Shown: piece after piece, positions 1 to 10,051 of the stretch | Layout of the letters: each line of letters begins with the position of its first letter | Position numbering within the stretch: the first letter of the stretch is position 1 | Assembly (NCBI GenBank): GCA_015494295.1 | Contig: WGBO01000071.1 | Location: forward strand, 1-64,000 | Length of the DNA: 64,000 nt | Origin: Gammaproteobacteria bacterium | GTDB taxonomy: Bacteria > Pseudomonadota > Gammaproteobacteria > DSM-19610 | Direction: 5' to 3' | Translations under genes and position numbers: made by a program | The notes under the pieces: generated by a model | What the model was told of the DNA's origin: nothing | The model's database searches: none | The model's input: only the letters and a program-made list of their open reading frames with translations

Positions 1-5
1 AATAA

Positions 6-81
6 TGGTGGCCGGGGACAGAATCGAACTGCCGACACGGGGATTTTCAATCCCCTGCTCTACCAACTGAGCTACCCGGCC
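6..81 (-). tRNA. tRNA-Phe (GAA)
   Basis: Read on the minus strand, the segment folds as a full cloverleaf: acceptor stem GGCCGGG/CCCGGCC, D arm with AGCTCAGTTGGTAGAGC, anticodon stem GGGGA/TCCCC around the loop TTGAAAA (anticodon GAA, Phe), and a T arm containing GTTCGATTC. The 3' CCA is encoded (TGG at 6-8 on the plus strand). It lies just downstream of the rfb genes on the same strand. Confidence 0.97.
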
Positions 82-158
82 GGAAAGGAAGCGCGTATTA
101 AACAGGCCAGTCCCGCGGGCGTCAAGCCCGAATCACGGAATTCATTCCGAACGACCGC

Positions 159-1226
159 CTATCCCGTTGATTTGTCGACCCTGTCGGCATATTGCCGTTC
201 GTAGTAACGACGGTATTCGCCACTGCGAATGCGCTCGCACCAGTCGAGGTGGTCGAGATACCAGTCGATGGTGGAGGCCAGGCCTTCGTCGAACCCGATT
301 TCGGGTCTCCAGCCCAGTTCGCGCTGGATCTTGCCGCTGTCGATGGCGTAACGGAAATCGTGGCCGGGGCGGTCGGTGACGAAACGAATCAGTTCGCGGT
401 AGCTTTGCTCCGCCGGCCGCAAGCGGTCGAGGTGGTCGCACAGTAGCTGCACGATCTCGATATTGCTGCGTTCGTTGTCGCCGCCAATATTGTAGACCTC
501 GCCCGGCGTGCCACGTTCGAGTACCGCGGCAATGCCCCGGCAGTGATCCTCGACGTGCAGCCAGTCGCGCACGTTGGAGCCGTCGCCGTACACGGGCAGC
601 GGCTTGCCTTCCAGCGCGTTGAGGATCACCAGCGGAATGAGTTTTTCCGGGAACTGGAAAGGACCGTAGTTGTTGGAACAGTTGGTCGTCAGCACGGGCA
701 TGTCGTAGGTCTCGAACCAGGCTCGCACCAGGTGGTCGGATGATGCCTTGGACGCCGAGTAGGGACTGTTCGGCCGGTACGGGTGCGTTTCGGTGAAAGC
801 TGGTTCATCCGCCGTCAGGCTGCCGTAGACCTCGTCGGTGGACACGTGCAGGAAACGACAGTTGCGATCACCATCCCAGGCCTGGCGCGCCACGTCCAGC
901 AGGGTGAAGGTGCCTTCGATATTGGTGCGCACGAACTCGGCAGGGCCAAGAATGGAACGATCGACGTGCGACTCGGCGGCGAAGTGAGTGACACGGTCGA
1001 TGCCTTCTTCCTCGAAAACACGCGCCACCGTTTCACGGTCGCAGATATCCGCGTGCACGAAGCGAAAGCCGGCGTGGTCGCGAACGTCGTCGAGGCTTTC
1101 CAGGTTGCCGGCGTACGTCAGTGCATCGAGCACCACGACGTGGTCCCGCGGGTGTTCGCGCAGCCAGTGGCGAACGAAGTTGCCGCCGATGAATCCCGCT
1201 CCGCCGGTAATCAGCAATCCGGACAT
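159..1226 (-). CDS. rfbB: dTDP-glucose 4,6-dehydratase RfbB
   Basis: Cytoplasmic NAD-dependent short-chain dehydrogenase that converts dTDP-glucose to dTDP-4-keto-6-deoxyglucose, the second step of dTDP-L-rhamnose synthesis. The 355-residue product has the family length, a Rossmann TGGAGFIG at residues 7-14, the catalytic STDEVYG region at 129-135 and the YxxxK motif (YSASK) at 156-160. An in-frame ATG lies 14 codons upstream, but the start at 1226 puts the Rossmann strand at the N-terminus as in homologues. Its start overlaps the end of rfbD by 16 nt, so it is the last gene of an rfbA-rfbC-rfbD-rfbB operon. Confidence 0.96.
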   Translation of the reverse strand: MSGLLITGGAGFIGGNFVRHWLREHPRDHVVVLDALTYAGNLESLDDVRDHAGFRFVHADICDRETVARVFEEEGIDRVTHFAAESHVDRSILGPAEFVRTNIEGTFTLLDVARQAWDGDRNCRFLHVSTDEVYGSLTADEPAFTETHPYRPNSPYSASKASSDHLVRAWFETYDMPVLTTNCSNNYGPFQFPEKLIPLVILNALEGKPLPVYGDGSNVRDWLHVEDHCRGIAAVLERGTPGEVYNIGGDNERSNIEIVQLLCDHLDRLRPAEQSYRELIRFVTDRPGHDFRYAIDSGKIQRELGWRPEIGFDEGLASTIDWYLDHLDWCERIRSGEYRRYYERQYADRVDKSTG

Positions 1227-2083
1227 TGTTTCAGTTCCTCCAGCATCAGGTGTAAAGCTGTTCGCCAATGCCGAACAGGCTCGGACAACAGCGTTTCGAT
1301 TTTTTCTGTCGCCAATACCGAGTACGCGGGACGCACCGCCGGCGTAGGGTATTCACTCGAGGGTATCGGCACCACGCGCCTTGCACGTACCGGGAAACCA
1401 AGTTCTCGCGCTTCATCCAGTATGGCCTCGGCAAACCCGTGCCAACTGGTTTCGCCACGGTTCGCATAATGATAGATGCCCGACGGTTGATGCCGCAGCA
1501 GCTCGATCATCGCCCCTGCCAGGTCGCGCGACCAGGTCGGCGACCCTACCTGGTCACAGACAACACGCAACTCTTCCCTTTCCTCTGCCAGGCGCAACAT
1601 CGTCTTGACGAAATTACCGCCGTGGACACCATATAGCCAGGATGTTCGCAAAACGATGTTGCCGGGGTGGGACAAAACCTCCAGTTCGCCCTCTCGCTTG
1701 CTCAAACCGTACACACCCAGGGGTCCGGTTTCATCTTCCTCCCGATAGGGCGCGCGCGCCTGGCCGGAAAACACGAAGTCGGTGGAGACGTGCAACAGTC
1801 TCGAACCTAGCGCAGCGGCACATGAGGCAAGATCCCGGACCGCATCCCGGTTCACGGCATATGCCAAGGAGACTTCCTTCTCCGCGGCATCTACGGCGGT
1901 CCACGCCGCGCAATTCACGATCCAGTCGGGTTGCAGTCGCTCAAGGGTTTCCCGCAGCTTTGCCGTGTCGGTCAGGTCAAGCTCGTTGCGCCCCAACGCC
2001 AGCGTATCCCAGTGCTGTCCCCGCAACATCCCGACGACATCCTTGCCAAGCTGCCCGCCGGCACCGGTGACCATGACCCGCAT
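1211..2083 (-). CDS. rfbD: dTDP-4-dehydrorhamnose reductase RfbD
   Basis: Final enzyme of dTDP-L-rhamnose synthesis, reducing dTDP-4-keto-rhamnose with NAD(P)H. The 290-residue protein begins MRVMVTGAGGQLG, a typical N-terminal nucleotide-binding loop for the family, and keeps conserved segments such as VNCAAWTAVDAAE and LLHVSTDFVFSG. A longer reading from 2185 would add 34 low-complexity Arg/Gly residues and is unlikely. It lies 5 nt after rfbC and overlaps rfbB, so the genes are probably translationally coupled. Confidence 0.95.
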   Translation of the reverse strand: MRVMVTGAGGQLGKDVVGMLRGQHWDTLALGRNELDLTDTAKLRETLERLQPDWIVNCAAWTAVDAAEKEVSLAYAVNRDAVRDLASCAAALGSRLLHVSTDFVFSGQARAPYREEDETGPLGVYGLSKREGELEVLSHPGNIVLRTSWLYGVHGGNFVKTMLRLAEEREELRVVCDQVGSPTWSRDLAGAMIELLRHQPSGIYHYANRGETSWHGFAEAILDEARELGFPVRARRVVPIPSSEYPTPAVRPAYSVLATEKIETLLSEPVRHWRTALHLMLEELKQCPDC

Positions 2084-2088
2084 GGCGG

Positions 2089-2646
2089 TTACGCGCCAAA
2101 CTCTGGCAGAACCGCGCCTGCCTCGGCCAGCACCGGCCAGCGCTGATCCTTTTCTGAAAGGCGGAAATCCACGCCGCCCGGCCACTGGATTCCCAGCGCC
2201 GGATCATCCCAGGCTATCCCGTATTCATCCTCCGGATGGTAGATATCGGAACACATGTACAGAAAATCGGCGGTATCACTCAACACACAGAACCCGTGCG
2301 CGAAGCCTCCGGGCACCAGCAACTGCTGATGATTACTGGCGGACAATACAACGGAAACACTCTGCCCGAACGTCGGAGAACCCTTGCGGATATCCACCGC
2401 GACGTCCAGCACTTCACCACTTACCACCTGGACCAGCTTGCCCTGTGGGTGCTCAAGCTGGTAGTGCAGTCCACGCAACACACCCCGCCGCGAACGGGAA
2501 TGATTTACCTGTGCGACGGGAAACGGCATGCCAAGCTGCTCGTAGCGTTCCGCGTGAAAATATTCGAGGAAGAACCCGCGCGCATCGCCGTGCACGTCGG
2601 GCTTCAGAAGCACAACATCAGGCAAGGCCGTTCGCTCGAGCTCCAT
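2089..2646 (-). CDS. rfbC: dTDP-4-dehydrorhamnose 3,5-epimerase RfbC
   Basis: Cupin-fold epimerase acting between RfbB and RfbD. The 185-residue product has the family core: DARGFFLEYFH near the N-terminus, QVNHSRSRRGVLRGLHYQ with the catalytic His region, then GKLVQVVSGEVLDVAVDIR and the PGGFAHGFCVLSD stretch. The start codon overlaps the rfbA stop in a TGATG arrangement at 2644-2648, so it is translationally coupled to rfbA. Confidence 0.96.
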   Translation of the reverse strand: MELERTALPDVVLLKPDVHGDARGFFLEYFHAERYEQLGMPFPVAQVNHSRSRRGVLRGLHYQLEHPQGKLVQVVSGEVLDVAVDIRKGSPTFGQSVSVVLSASNHQQLLVPGGFAHGFCVLSDTADFLYMCSDIYHPEDEYGIAWDDPALGIQWPGGVDFRLSEKDQRWPVLAEAGAVLPEFGA

Positions 2647-3518
2647 CAGGCTCCAGACTCCAGAATCTCATGGAGATAGCGGCCATAATCGTTTTTCTCG
2701 AGCTCCCTGGCCAGGCTTCGAAGCCCGTCGGCATCGATGAAACCTTCCCGGTATGCGATCTCCTCGACACACGCAATCTTCAAGCCCTGCCGCTGCTCGA
2801 TCGTTTCGATGTAGCTCGAGGCCTGCAGCAAGGACGCATGTGTTCCGGTATCGAGCCACGCAAACCCGCGCCCCATCAATTCAAGAGACAACTGCCCCTT
2901 TTCCAGGTAGATGCGATTCAGGTCGGTAATTTCCAGCTCGCCGCGGGGTGAAGGCTCAAGACCCGAGGCCAGTTCAACAACCTGGTTGTCGTAAAAATAC
3001 AAACCGGTAACCGCGTAGTTTGATTTCGGCCGCGCCGGCTTTTCCTCAATGCCCAACACCCGCCTGTTTTCGTCAAACTCGATCACGCCATAACGCTCCG
3101 GGTCGCGCACTCGATATCCGAACACGGTTGCGCCTTCTTCAAGCGCGGCTGCCCGGCGCAACATATCCTCCAGGCCGTGACCGTAAAAAATGTTGTCGCC
3201 GAGAATCAGGCAACAGGGGTCGCCATCGATAAACGACTCGCCGATCAGGAACGCCTGCGCCAGACCTTCCGGTTTTGGCTGTTCCGCGTAACTGAATTTA
3301 ATACCGAACTGGCTGCCATCACCAAGCAATCGCTGGAACAAGGGCAAGTCGTGGGGCGTGGAAATGATCAGGATATCGCGAATCCCGGCCAGCATCAGGA
3401 CTGACAGGGGATAGTAGATCATCGGCTTGTCATACACCGGTAACAATTGCTTGCTGACAACGCGAGTCACCGGGTACAAGCGGGTGCCGGATCCACCGGC
3501 AAGGATAATGCCTTTCAT
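2646..3518 (-). CDS. rfbA: Glucose-1-phosphate thymidylyltransferase RfbA
   Basis: First enzyme of dTDP-L-rhamnose synthesis, making dTDP-glucose from dTTP and glucose-1-phosphate. The 290-residue protein starts [16 protein letters not shown], with the nucleotidyltransferase signature at residues 5-16, followed by [18 protein letters not shown]. The start at 3518 was chosen because the signature must be N-terminal; the 37-codon extension is not family-like. It is the first gene of the rhamnose operon. An 88-nt gap separates it from yggX and should hold the promoter. Confidence 0.96.
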   Translation of the reverse strand: MKGIILAGGSGTRLYPVTRVVSKQLLPVYDKPMIYYPLSVLMLAGIRDILIISTPHDLPLFQRLLGDGSQFGIKFSYAEQPKPEGLAQAFLIGESFIDGDPCCLILGDNIFYGHGLEDMLRRAAALEEGATVFGYRVRDPERYGVIEFDENRRVLGIEEKPARPKSNYAVTGLYFYDNQVVELASGLEPSPRGELEITDLNRIYLEKGQLSLELMGRGFAWLDTGTHASLLQASSYIETIEQRQGLKIACVEEIAYREGFIDADGLRSLARELEKNDYGRYLHEILESGA

Positions 3519-3606
3519 GGCGAACAATATAAAAAAACCATGGCCATAAATCCAGCACGGGTTTTTGTGCGCGCCGGAAACAGGCCATGTGGAGAGAGCA
3601 TCAGGC

Positions 3607-3882
3607 TCACGTCTTGTCCGGTGGCACAAACCCTTCCGGCGTATCCGCGCCCTCGCCGAAGAAGAATTTTTCCATCTGCTCCTCGAGGAACTTGCGCGCC
3701 TTGGGGTCGACCGGTGTCAGGCGGTATTCATTGATGAGCATGGTCTGCTGCTGCATCCACTTCTGCCAGGCTTCCCTGGAGACATTTTCAAAAATCCGCT
3801 TGCCAAGCTCGCCCGGGTAGGTCGGCCGGTCCAGTCCTTCCGCCTCCTTGCCCAGCAATACACATCTCACCATTCGCGCCAT
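3607..3882 (-). CDS. yggX: Fe(2+)-trafficking protein YggX
   Basis: Small cytoplasmic protein linked to iron handling and protection of Fe-S clusters against oxidation. It is 91 residues long, the same as E. coli YggX, and shares REAW-type and YPGELGKRI segments and QTMLINE in the middle. The single N-terminal Cys (residue 7) is kept. It starts 12 nt after mutY, the neighbour it also has in E. coli, which suggests co-transcription with this Fe-S DNA glycosylase. Confidence 0.95.
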   Translation of the reverse strand: MARMVRCVLLGKEAEGLDRPTYPGELGKRIFENVSREAWQKWMQQQTMLINEYRLTPVDPKARKFLEEQMEKFFFGEGADTPEGFVPPDKT

Positions 3883-3894
3883 ACCGGCTTTCTC

Positions 3895-4953
3895 CTACGC
3901 TGTTTCTGTTGTCTGCAACCTGTCCAGCAGGCGTTGCACGGGCGCCGGCAACCCCAGCGCCGCGGGTTGTGCGCTGTTATACCAGACTCCCCCTGCCCCA
4001 TCCATCACAGAAAACGGCGGGTTTTGCGATACCACGAGGCAGGGCGTGATATCGAGGTGGAAATGACTGAAGGTATGACGGATACGCGGCCACGGCTCGA
4101 TGCCGATCCCCGGGGCATGTTCGTCAAGCCACGCCGCCAGCGCGGCTTCGTCGTCGAACTCCGGGAAACCCCACAGCCCGCCCCATATCCCCGCGGGCGG
4201 TCGCTGTTGCAGCCAGACCTCCCCGTCGGCGTTCCTGAGCAACAGCATCGACACTTCACGCACCGGCAGTGTCTTGCGCGGCCGCGGCGCGGGCAGTTCG
4301 CGCTGGATGCCCTCCTGTCGCGCCCGGCAGCCGTCGGCGAGCGGACAACGGTCGCAGTCCGGAGTCCCGCGGCGGCACAGGGTCGCCCCCAGATCCATCA
4401 TCGCCTGGTTGTAGGCCGCGGTATCCCGGCGCGGCGTGAGCGACTCGCTCAGGTCCCACAGCTCTCGCAGCACGCTGCCGGTTCCGGGCCAGCCCCGCAC
4501 CGCGAAGTAACGCGCGAGCACCCGCTTCACATTGCCGTCGAGTATCGCGCGATACTGGCCACAGGCCAGTGACAGGATGGCGCCGGCGGTGGAACGCCCG
4601 ACACCGGGAAGGGCCAGGACCTCCTCGAAACGCTCGGGGAAGCGGCCGTCGTGCCGCTCCAGGATCTGCCTCGCGGCCTTGTGCAGGCTGCGCGCCCGCG
4701 CGTAATAGCCCAGGCCCGACCAGTGGTGCAGCACCTCGTCCTGTGGCGCGCCGGCAAGGCTCGCCACATCGGGGAAGCGCGCTATGAATCTTTCGTAATA
4801 GGGGATGACGGTCCTGACCTGGGTCTGTTGCAGCATGATCTCCGATATCCACACGCGGTAAGGCGTGGGCCGTTGCTGCCAGGGCAGATCCTTGCGACCG
4901 TGCCGCTCGAACCATGCCAACACGCGCGACGCGAAATCGCCAACATCCGTCAT
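3895..4953 (-). CDS. mutY: A/G-specific adenine glycosylase MutY
   Basis: Base-excision repair enzyme that removes adenine mispaired with 8-oxoguanine. The 352-residue product has catalytic Glu38 in [12 protein letters not shown], the helix-hairpin-helix [13 protein letters not shown] near 115-127, catalytic Asp139 in ILDGNVKR and a [4Fe-4S] ligand set C193-x6-C200-x2-C203-x5-C209. The C-terminal third is the NUDIX-like 8-oxoG recognition domain. It follows the sugar epimerase gene by 5 nt and precedes yggX. Confidence 0.97.
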   Translation of the reverse strand: MTDVGDFASRVLAWFERHGRKDLPWQQRPTPYRVWISEIMLQQTQVRTVIPYYERFIARFPDVASLAGAPQDEVLHHWSGLGYYARARSLHKAARQILERHDGRFPERFEEVLALPGVGRSTAGAILSLACGQYRAILDGNVKRVLARYFAVRGWPGTGSVLRELWDLSESLTPRRDTAAYNQAMMDLGATLCRRGTPDCDRCPLADGCRARQEGIQRELPAPRPRKTLPVREVSMLLLRNADGEVWLQQRPPAGIWGGLWGFPEFDDEAALAAWLDEHAPGIGIEPWPRIRHTFSHFHLDITPCLVVSQNPPFSVMDGAGGVWYNSAQPAALGLPAPVQRLLDRLQTTETA

Positions 4954-4958
4954 GCGGC

Positions 4959-5966
4959 TCAGACCTTGTAGTAGTCCCGGTACCAGGCGACGAAGTTGGC
5001 GATGCCCTGCTCCACCGACATGTCGGGCTTGTAGTCGACGTCGCGCACCAGGTCCTGCACGTCCGCGTAGGTGGCCGGCACGTCGCCCGCCTGCAGGGGC
5101 AGCATGTTCTTCTCAGCCTTCCTGCCCAGACAGTCTTCCAGCACCTCGATATAGTGCATCAGTTCCACCGGCTGGTTGTTGCCGATGTTGTACAGCGCAT
5201 AGGGCGCGGTACTGCTCGCCGAATCCGGGTGGTCGCCCGACCAGTCGGGGTTGGGCTCTGCGACGTGATCGAGTGTGCGGATGACGCCCTCGACGATATC
5301 ATCGATGTAGGTGAAGTCGCGGCGGTGCTTGCCGTAGTTGAACACGTCGATGGGCTCGCCGGCGAGTATCTTGCGGGTGAACAGGAACAACGCCATGTCG
5401 GGGCGCCCCCAGGGACCGTACACCGTGAAGAAGCGCAGCCCGGTGGTCGGCAGCCGGTACAGGTGGCTGTAGGTGTGCGCCATCAGTTCGTTGGCCTTCT
5501 TGGTGGCGGCATAGATACTGACCGGGTGGTCCACATTGTCGTGAACCGAGAACGGCATTTTGGTGTTGGAACCATACACCGAACTACTGGATGCATAGAC
5601 AAGATGCTCGACATCGTTGTAGCGGCAACCTTCGAGGATGTTCATGAAACCGACGACGTTGGTGTCGATGTAGGAGTGCGGGTTCTCCAGCGAGTAGCGC
5701 ACGCCGGCCTGAGCCGCCAGGTTGACGACCCGGTTCGGCCTGTACTTGCGAAACACCTCGGCGATGCCGTCGCGGTCTTCCAGGTCGATGCGCACGTCGG
5801 TAAAGCCGGGATTGTCCGCAACCCGCGCCAGCCGCGCCTTTTTCAGTTCCGGGTCGTAGTAATCATTCAGGTTGTCGATGCCGATGACTTCGTCACCGCG
5901 CTCCAGCAGGCGCAGCGCCAGGCTGTTGCCAATGAAACCGGCCGCGCCGGTGATCAGAACTTTCAT
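4959..5966 (-). CDS. NAD-dependent nucleotide-sugar epimerase (UDP-glucuronate 4-epimerase-like)
   Basis: Extended short-chain dehydrogenase of 335 residues with GAAGFIG at 7-13, the ASSSSVYG segment near 125-132 and the catalytic YAATK at 152-156. The pattern [16 protein letters not shown] and [15 protein letters not shown] is typical of UDP-glucuronate/UDP-hexuronate 4-epimerases (CapI/LspL group). It directly follows a UDP-N-acetylhexosamine dehydrogenase-like gene. The pair probably makes and epimerizes an acidic sugar for surface polysaccharide; the exact substrate cannot be fixed from sequence. Confidence 0.88.
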   Translation of the reverse strand: MKVLITGAAGFIGNSLALRLLERGDEVIGIDNLNDYYDPELKKARLARVADNPGFTDVRIDLEDRDGIAEVFRKYRPNRVVNLAAQAGVRYSLENPHSYIDTNVVGFMNILEGCRYNDVEHLVYASSSSVYGSNTKMPFSVHDNVDHPVSIYAATKKANELMAHTYSHLYRLPTTGLRFFTVYGPWGRPDMALFLFTRKILAGEPIDVFNYGKHRRDFTYIDDIVEGVIRTLDHVAEPNPDWSGDHPDSASSTAPYALYNIGNNQPVELMHYIEVLEDCLGRKAEKNMLPLQAGDVPATYADVQDLVRDVDYKPDMSVEQGIANFVAWYRDYYKV

Positions 5967-5996
5967 ACAGGTTTCCCGCTCAGGACTTGAATCGAT

Positions 5997-7274
5997 TCAA
6001 AGACGCCCGTCGACCGCGTCGACCGGCAAGATATGTTTCACGTCGTAGAGTACGCTGTTTTCCTTGCCAAAGGCGCGGATGCCATCGGCGCCCATCTCCC
6101 GGAACTGGTCGTGGGCGACGGCCAGCACCACGGCGTCGTAGACGCCCGGCTGCGGCCGTGAAATGGGACGCACACCGTACTCGTGCTCGGCCTCGTCCGC
6201 GTCGACCCACGGATCATAGACGTCGACATTGACATTGTAGCTCTGCAATTCCTCGATCACGTCGATGACCCGTGTGTTGCGCAGGTCGGGGCAGTTCTCC
6301 TTGAAGGTCAGCCCCATTACCAGCACCCGTGAATCGCTCACTCGCAGGTGCGACTGGTTCATGAGCTTGAATACCTGTTCCGCGACATAGGCGCCCATGC
6401 TGTCGTTGATGCGCCGCCCGGCAAGAATCACTTCCGGGTGGTAACCAATCTCCTGCGCCTTGTGGGTCAGGTAGTAGGGATCGACGCCGATGCAATGCCC
6501 TCCCACCAAGCCGGGCCGGAAGGGCAGGAAATTCCACTTGGTGCCCGCCGCCTCCAGCACCTCAATGGTGTCGATGCCGAGGCGATTGAAAATCAGCGCC
6601 AGCTCGTTGATCAGGGCAATGTTCACATCGCGCTGGGTGTTCTCGATTACCTTGGCGGCCTCGGCGACCCGAATGCTGCTGGCCTTGTGGGTACCGGCGG
6701 TGATGACCTTGCGGTAGAGCGCGTCGACGAAATCTGCGGCTTCCGGCGTGGAGCCCGAGGTCACCTTCAATATATTGGTTACCCGGTGCTCCTTGTCGCC
6801 CGGGTTGATGCGCTCCGGACTGTAGCCGACGAAAAAGTCCTCGTTGAAACGCAGCCCCGACACGTCTTCCATGATCGGCACGCACACTTCCTCGGTGGCG
6901 CCGGGGTACACCGTGGATTCGAAAATGGCCACATCGCCCGGCTTGAGAATCCCGCCCAGAGTGCGGCTCGCCGCCTCCAGCGGACCCAGATCCGGCCGCT
7001 TGTAGCGGTCGATGGGAGTCGGCACGGTCACGATAAAGACGTTGCAGCGGCCCAGTTCGTCGAGCTGGTCGGTGTAGGAAAGCTGCCGCGCCTCCGCCAG
7101 CTCATCGCTGTCGACTTCCAGCGTGCTGTCCTTGCCGGACTTCAATTCCTTGATTCGGCTTGAATTTATATCAAACCCCGTGGTCGGCATGAGTTTTCCG
7201 AACTCGACGGCCAGCGGCAAACCCACGTACCCCAGACCGATAATGCCGATTTTTGCCTGATCTACCGTTAACAC
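5997..7274 (-). CDS. Nucleotide-sugar 6-dehydrogenase (TviB/WbpO-like)
   Basis: UDP-glucose/GDP-mannose dehydrogenase family enzyme of 425 residues that oxidizes C6 of a UDP-sugar to a carboxylate using two NAD+. It has the N-terminal GLGYVGLP at 13-20, the central domain with [15 protein letters not shown], the catalytic Cys261 in [11 protein letters not shown] and a C-terminal NAD/UDP domain with [14 protein letters not shown]. The ENTQRD and [13 protein letters not shown] forms match TviB/WbpO-type UDP-N-acetylhexosamine dehydrogenases better than UDP-glucose dehydrogenases. It is followed by the epimerase after 30 nt. Confidence 0.92.
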   Translation of the reverse strand: MLTVDQAKIGIIGLGYVGLPLAVEFGKLMPTTGFDINSSRIKELKSGKDSTLEVDSDELAEARQLSYTDQLDELGRCNVFIVTVPTPIDRYKRPDLGPLEAASRTLGGILKPGDVAIFESTVYPGATEEVCVPIMEDVSGLRFNEDFFVGYSPERINPGDKEHRVTNILKVTSGSTPEAADFVDALYRKVITAGTHKASSIRVAEAAKVIENTQRDVNIALINELALIFNRLGIDTIEVLEAAGTKWNFLPFRPGLVGGHCIGVDPYYLTHKAQEIGYHPEVILAGRRINDSMGAYVAEQVFKLMNQSHLRVSDSRVLVMGLTFKENCPDLRNTRVIDVIEELQSYNVNVDVYDPWVDADEAEHEYGVRPISRPQPGVYDAVVLAVAHDQFREMGADGIRAFGKENSVLYDVKHILPVDAVDGRL

Positions 7275-7309
7275 GTTTTACCTCAGGTTCTGACCCGCTT
7301 GTCCGGGTG

Positions 7310-7915
7310 TTATTTTGCGAGGGTATTGTGCGCGAGCGGCGGCCGCGGCGCCACCCGTTCCAGGTTACGTACCGTTTCCAGCGCCTCGGAGCGCAACTTG
7401 CGCTTGATCAGCCAGGGGCCGATGAGCGGCGGGATCCAGAAGTCCGGACGCACCTCGGAACGAATCAGCACCCGCGTACCGTCCGGTTCCGGCCACAGGC
7501 TGATACGCGCGTAGCCGTGCTGGAAATCGCTCAGTTCAGGGATGACGATGGCGGTAATGGTGCCATCCTGGGACTCGATAACATCCTGGACCTGTTCGAT
7601 ACGCTTGCAATAGAACCACACGCAGGCGACCGTGACGGTCCGCACCCGGTAGTCACCCAGCTTGCGCTCCAGCAGGATTTCGCTCGATTCAATGGCGGGG
7701 TTGACGCGCGACAGGTGGTCGTAGTCCGTCAGCAGACGGCGCACCGCGGGCTCCGGCGCGCTGACCAGCGCGTCGACCTCCACGAAATAGCTGCCGCTCT
7801 GGTGGGTAACCAGTGCCGTATAAACCTGCCCGGCCAGCGCCGCGCCCGCCCATAAGGCCAGAAACGCGCCCGACAACAGCAGGTTAGCGGAACAGACCCT
7901 TGAGTTTATCGCCAA
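7310..7915 (-). CDS. Exported START/SRPBCC-like lipid-binding-fold protein
   Basis: Mature part resembles SRPBCC (START-like) proteins: YFVEVDALVSAPEPAVRRLLTDYDHL followed by SRVNPAIESSEIL and a C-terminal SEALETVRNLE helix. A hydrophobic segment ending in AGAALA precedes it, so export is likely. No ATG lies near a sensible start. The ATG at 7969 is deep inside asmA, whereas a TTG at 7915 has GGAG about 7 nt upstream and gives a signal peptide with an Arg in the n-region. That start overlaps asmA by 32 nt. CTG/TTG codons at 7882-7876 are alternatives. Function is unknown. Confidence 0.72.
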   Translation of the reverse strand: MAINSRVCSANLLLSGAFLALWAGAALAGQVYTALVTHQSGSYFVEVDALVSAPEPAVRRLLTDYDHLSRVNPAIESSEILLERKLGDYRVRTVTVACVWFYCKRIEQVQDVIESQDGTITAIVIPELSDFQHGYARISLWPEPDGTRVLIRSEVRPDFWIPPLIGPWLIKRKLRSEALETVRNLERVAPRPPLAHNTLAK

Positions 7916-9857
7916 ACTGTTGCTCCAGTTTCTGCTCGATCTTGTCCTGCACTTTCTGCTTCGCGGCATCCTTGACCACCGATTCGAGCTTCAATGAGTA
8001 GGTCGGCCGGACAAAGGTGCCGCCAACCTGAACAGGTATCGCCACCCCGCGCAATTCCTGAATGTCGCGCCCGCCCTGACCCTCCAGACTGCCGACCAGC
8101 TTGACGGTCAGAAGGTAGTCGATGGTCTGTTCCGGCAGGTCGACCTTGCCCTTGCCGTCGACGCGCAGCAGCGGGCTCTTGGCGAGCAGGTCATTGTTGC
8201 GAACCACCCCGTTGGTAACGGTGGCGGTACCGCGCAATTCGGAGAAATCGGTCTGTTCCGGTTCGCTGGAATCCGGCAGCGGCTTGCCCTTGATCGTCGC
8301 CTGCGCCTTGCGGATCAGCCGTACCAGGTTGACGCCTTTCACCGCGCCGTCGGTGAACGCGAACGACAGCTTGCCGTTCAGGCTGCGCTGGAAATCCTCG
8401 GTCGTCTGTCCCCGCACGGTAAGCCGCGCGCTGGCGTCGGTTTTCCCCACCAGCCGTTCCTGGCCGATCAGGTCCGTGAGCATCGGGCCTACCTGCACCC
8501 CGGCGAGCCGCTCGTTCATGGAAATAACGGGCGTCGCGCCACGCACGTCGAGGCTGATGTCGCCCTGGTACTGCCCTTCGTACATCGATGCACTCGCCGG
8601 ATGGATGCGCGCCACGCCGTCTTTTGCCTTGATCTCCACGTTGACATCGCGGCTGCGCAACTGCATCGCCTTCAACTGGCCAATGAACAGCTTGCCGGCC
8701 ACATCGAGCCCGCGCAGCGTCTCGACCGGGATCATGCCCGCACCGGCGGCCGCCGCGCCGGTCGGGGTGGCCGGTGCTGGTTCCTGGCCGGGCGGCAGGT
8801 AGCGATCGACATCGATGGCGTCGAGACGGACATCGAAGCGGAGCGCCGGGCGCGCGAAATTCGCCACCGAGAGCTTGCCTTCCACGCTGGAATCGTCGAG
8901 TTGCAGGCGGATATCGGACAGTTCGAGGGAATCCGGCGTCGCCGCCAGCCTGAGCGTGGCCCCGGCCTTGCCCAGTACCTGCGGATCGGACGTCACCGGC
9001 TGCGGCTGCCCCAGCGCCACCAGCAAGGCGCGCGGCGAAAACTCGTCGATCCGGAAGTCACCCCTGAACCGCGCGTCGTCACTGGCGATACGCTCGCCCG
9101 CCAGATCACCCTCCAGCACCAATCCGGCGAGCGTGAAACGCAGCGCGGAGAGATCGAGAGTCCCGGCCGCCGCATCCACCGCCACCTGGAACTCCAGTTC
9201 CGGCTCAAGACCGTCCTCGGGCAGGCCGGTACCGCTCAGGCTCATGGACAATGACACCGGCACGCGGGCGCCGGACCCGATGGCGCCTGCGGAAAGGTCA
9301 AGGTCGTCGACGACATAGCGGCTGTCGTTACGGCGATCGTCCCACACCACGCGCGCGTCACTGACCTCGATACCCCCGATTGCCAGCCCGGCCAGCGCGG
9401 GCGCCGCGGCATCACCCGACGAGGCAGGCGTCTCCGCCGTCCCGGACTGTCCACCACCGGCCAGGTCAGCCCAGTTGGTGCGCCCCCTGGCGTCGGTCTG
9501 CAACGACACCTGCAAACCCTTGAGCACCACCGTGTCCATGACCAGCTCGCGCGACAACAGCGGCAGCAGCTTCACCCGCACCTGCACCTCGTCGACCCGT
9601 GCGAACGGCTGTTCGCCGAATCCCGGCGCGTTGGACAACTCGGTCTTGCCGATGGCGAGGCCCAGCCAGGGAAACACCGAGAGGTCGAGATCGCCCTCGA
9701 TCATCAGGCTGCGCCCGGTAGCGGATTCCACTGCCTGCGAAATCTGCGGCTTGTAGTCGTTGGGGTCGACGACCATCGGCAACACGATTATGGCGAGCAC
9801 CAGAAGCGCCAGTGCGGCGCCGGCGGCCACGAGCAGTCCACGAAGCATTCCAGCCAT
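7884..9857 (-). CDS. AsmA family protein
   Basis: Large inner-membrane-anchored periplasmic protein of 657 residues. One hydrophobic helix near residues 5-30 is followed by DPNDYKPQISQAVESATGR, the AsmA N-terminal signature, and a long beta-rich periplasmic region. The C-terminal block with GAVKGVNLVRLIRKA and DFSELRGTATVTNGVV is also typical. AsmA-like proteins are implicated in lipid transport and outer-membrane homeostasis. The start has AGGG 8 nt upstream. It shares an operon with the START-like gene, a pairing that would fit lipid traffic (inference). Confidence 0.93.
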   Translation of the reverse strand: MAGMLRGLLVAAGAALALLVLAIIVLPMVVDPNDYKPQISQAVESATGRSLMIEGDLDLSVFPWLGLAIGKTELSNAPGFGEQPFARVDEVQVRVKLLPLLSRELVMDTVVLKGLQVSLQTDARGRTNWADLAGGGQSGTAETPASSGDAAAPALAGLAIGGIEVSDARVVWDDRRNDSRYVVDDLDLSAGAIGSGARVPVSLSMSLSGTGLPEDGLEPELEFQVAVDAAAGTLDLSALRFTLAGLVLEGDLAGERIASDDARFRGDFRIDEFSPRALLVALGQPQPVTSDPQVLGKAGATLRLAATPDSLELSDIRLQLDDSSVEGKLSVANFARPALRFDVRLDAIDVDRYLPPGQEPAPATPTGAAAAGAGMIPVETLRGLDVAGKLFIGQLKAMQLRSRDVNVEIKAKDGVARIHPASASMYEGQYQGDISLDVRGATPVISMNERLAGVQVGPMLTDLIGQERLVGKTDASARLTVRGQTTEDFQRSLNGKLSFAFTDGAVKGVNLVRLIRKAQATIKGKPLPDSSEPEQTDFSELRGTATVTNGVVRNNDLLAKSPLLRVDGKGKVDLPEQTIDYLLTVKLVGSLEGQGGRDIQELRGVAIPVQVGGTFVRPTYSLKLESVVKDAAKQKVQDKIEQKLEQQFGDKLKGLFR

Positions 9858-9905
9858 AGCTTATCCCTGTCGGTGGAGCGCCCGGCAGGGAACGCCGGGC
9901 GGGAT

Positions 9906-9979
9906 TGGAGCGGGTGATGGGAATCGAACCCACGTTTGAAGCTTGGGAAGCTCCAGTTCTACCATTGAACTACACCCGC
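9906..9979 (-). tRNA. tRNA-Gly (CCC)
   Basis: Minus-strand cloverleaf with acceptor stem GCGGGTG/CACCCGC, discriminator T and encoded CCA. The D arm is AGTTCAATGGTAGAAC, and the anticodon loop TTCCCAA (anticodon CCC) is closed by GGAGC/GCTTC. The T arm contains GTTCGATTC. It closely resembles E. coli tRNA-Gly(CCC). It lies between lapD and asmA. Confidence 0.96.
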
Positions 9980-10051
9980 GATGCTTGTTGTTCTGCGCCG
10001 ATTCTACAACTCCTGCTTCGCGAATGTCACCATCCGCGCCCTGGCGGGATG

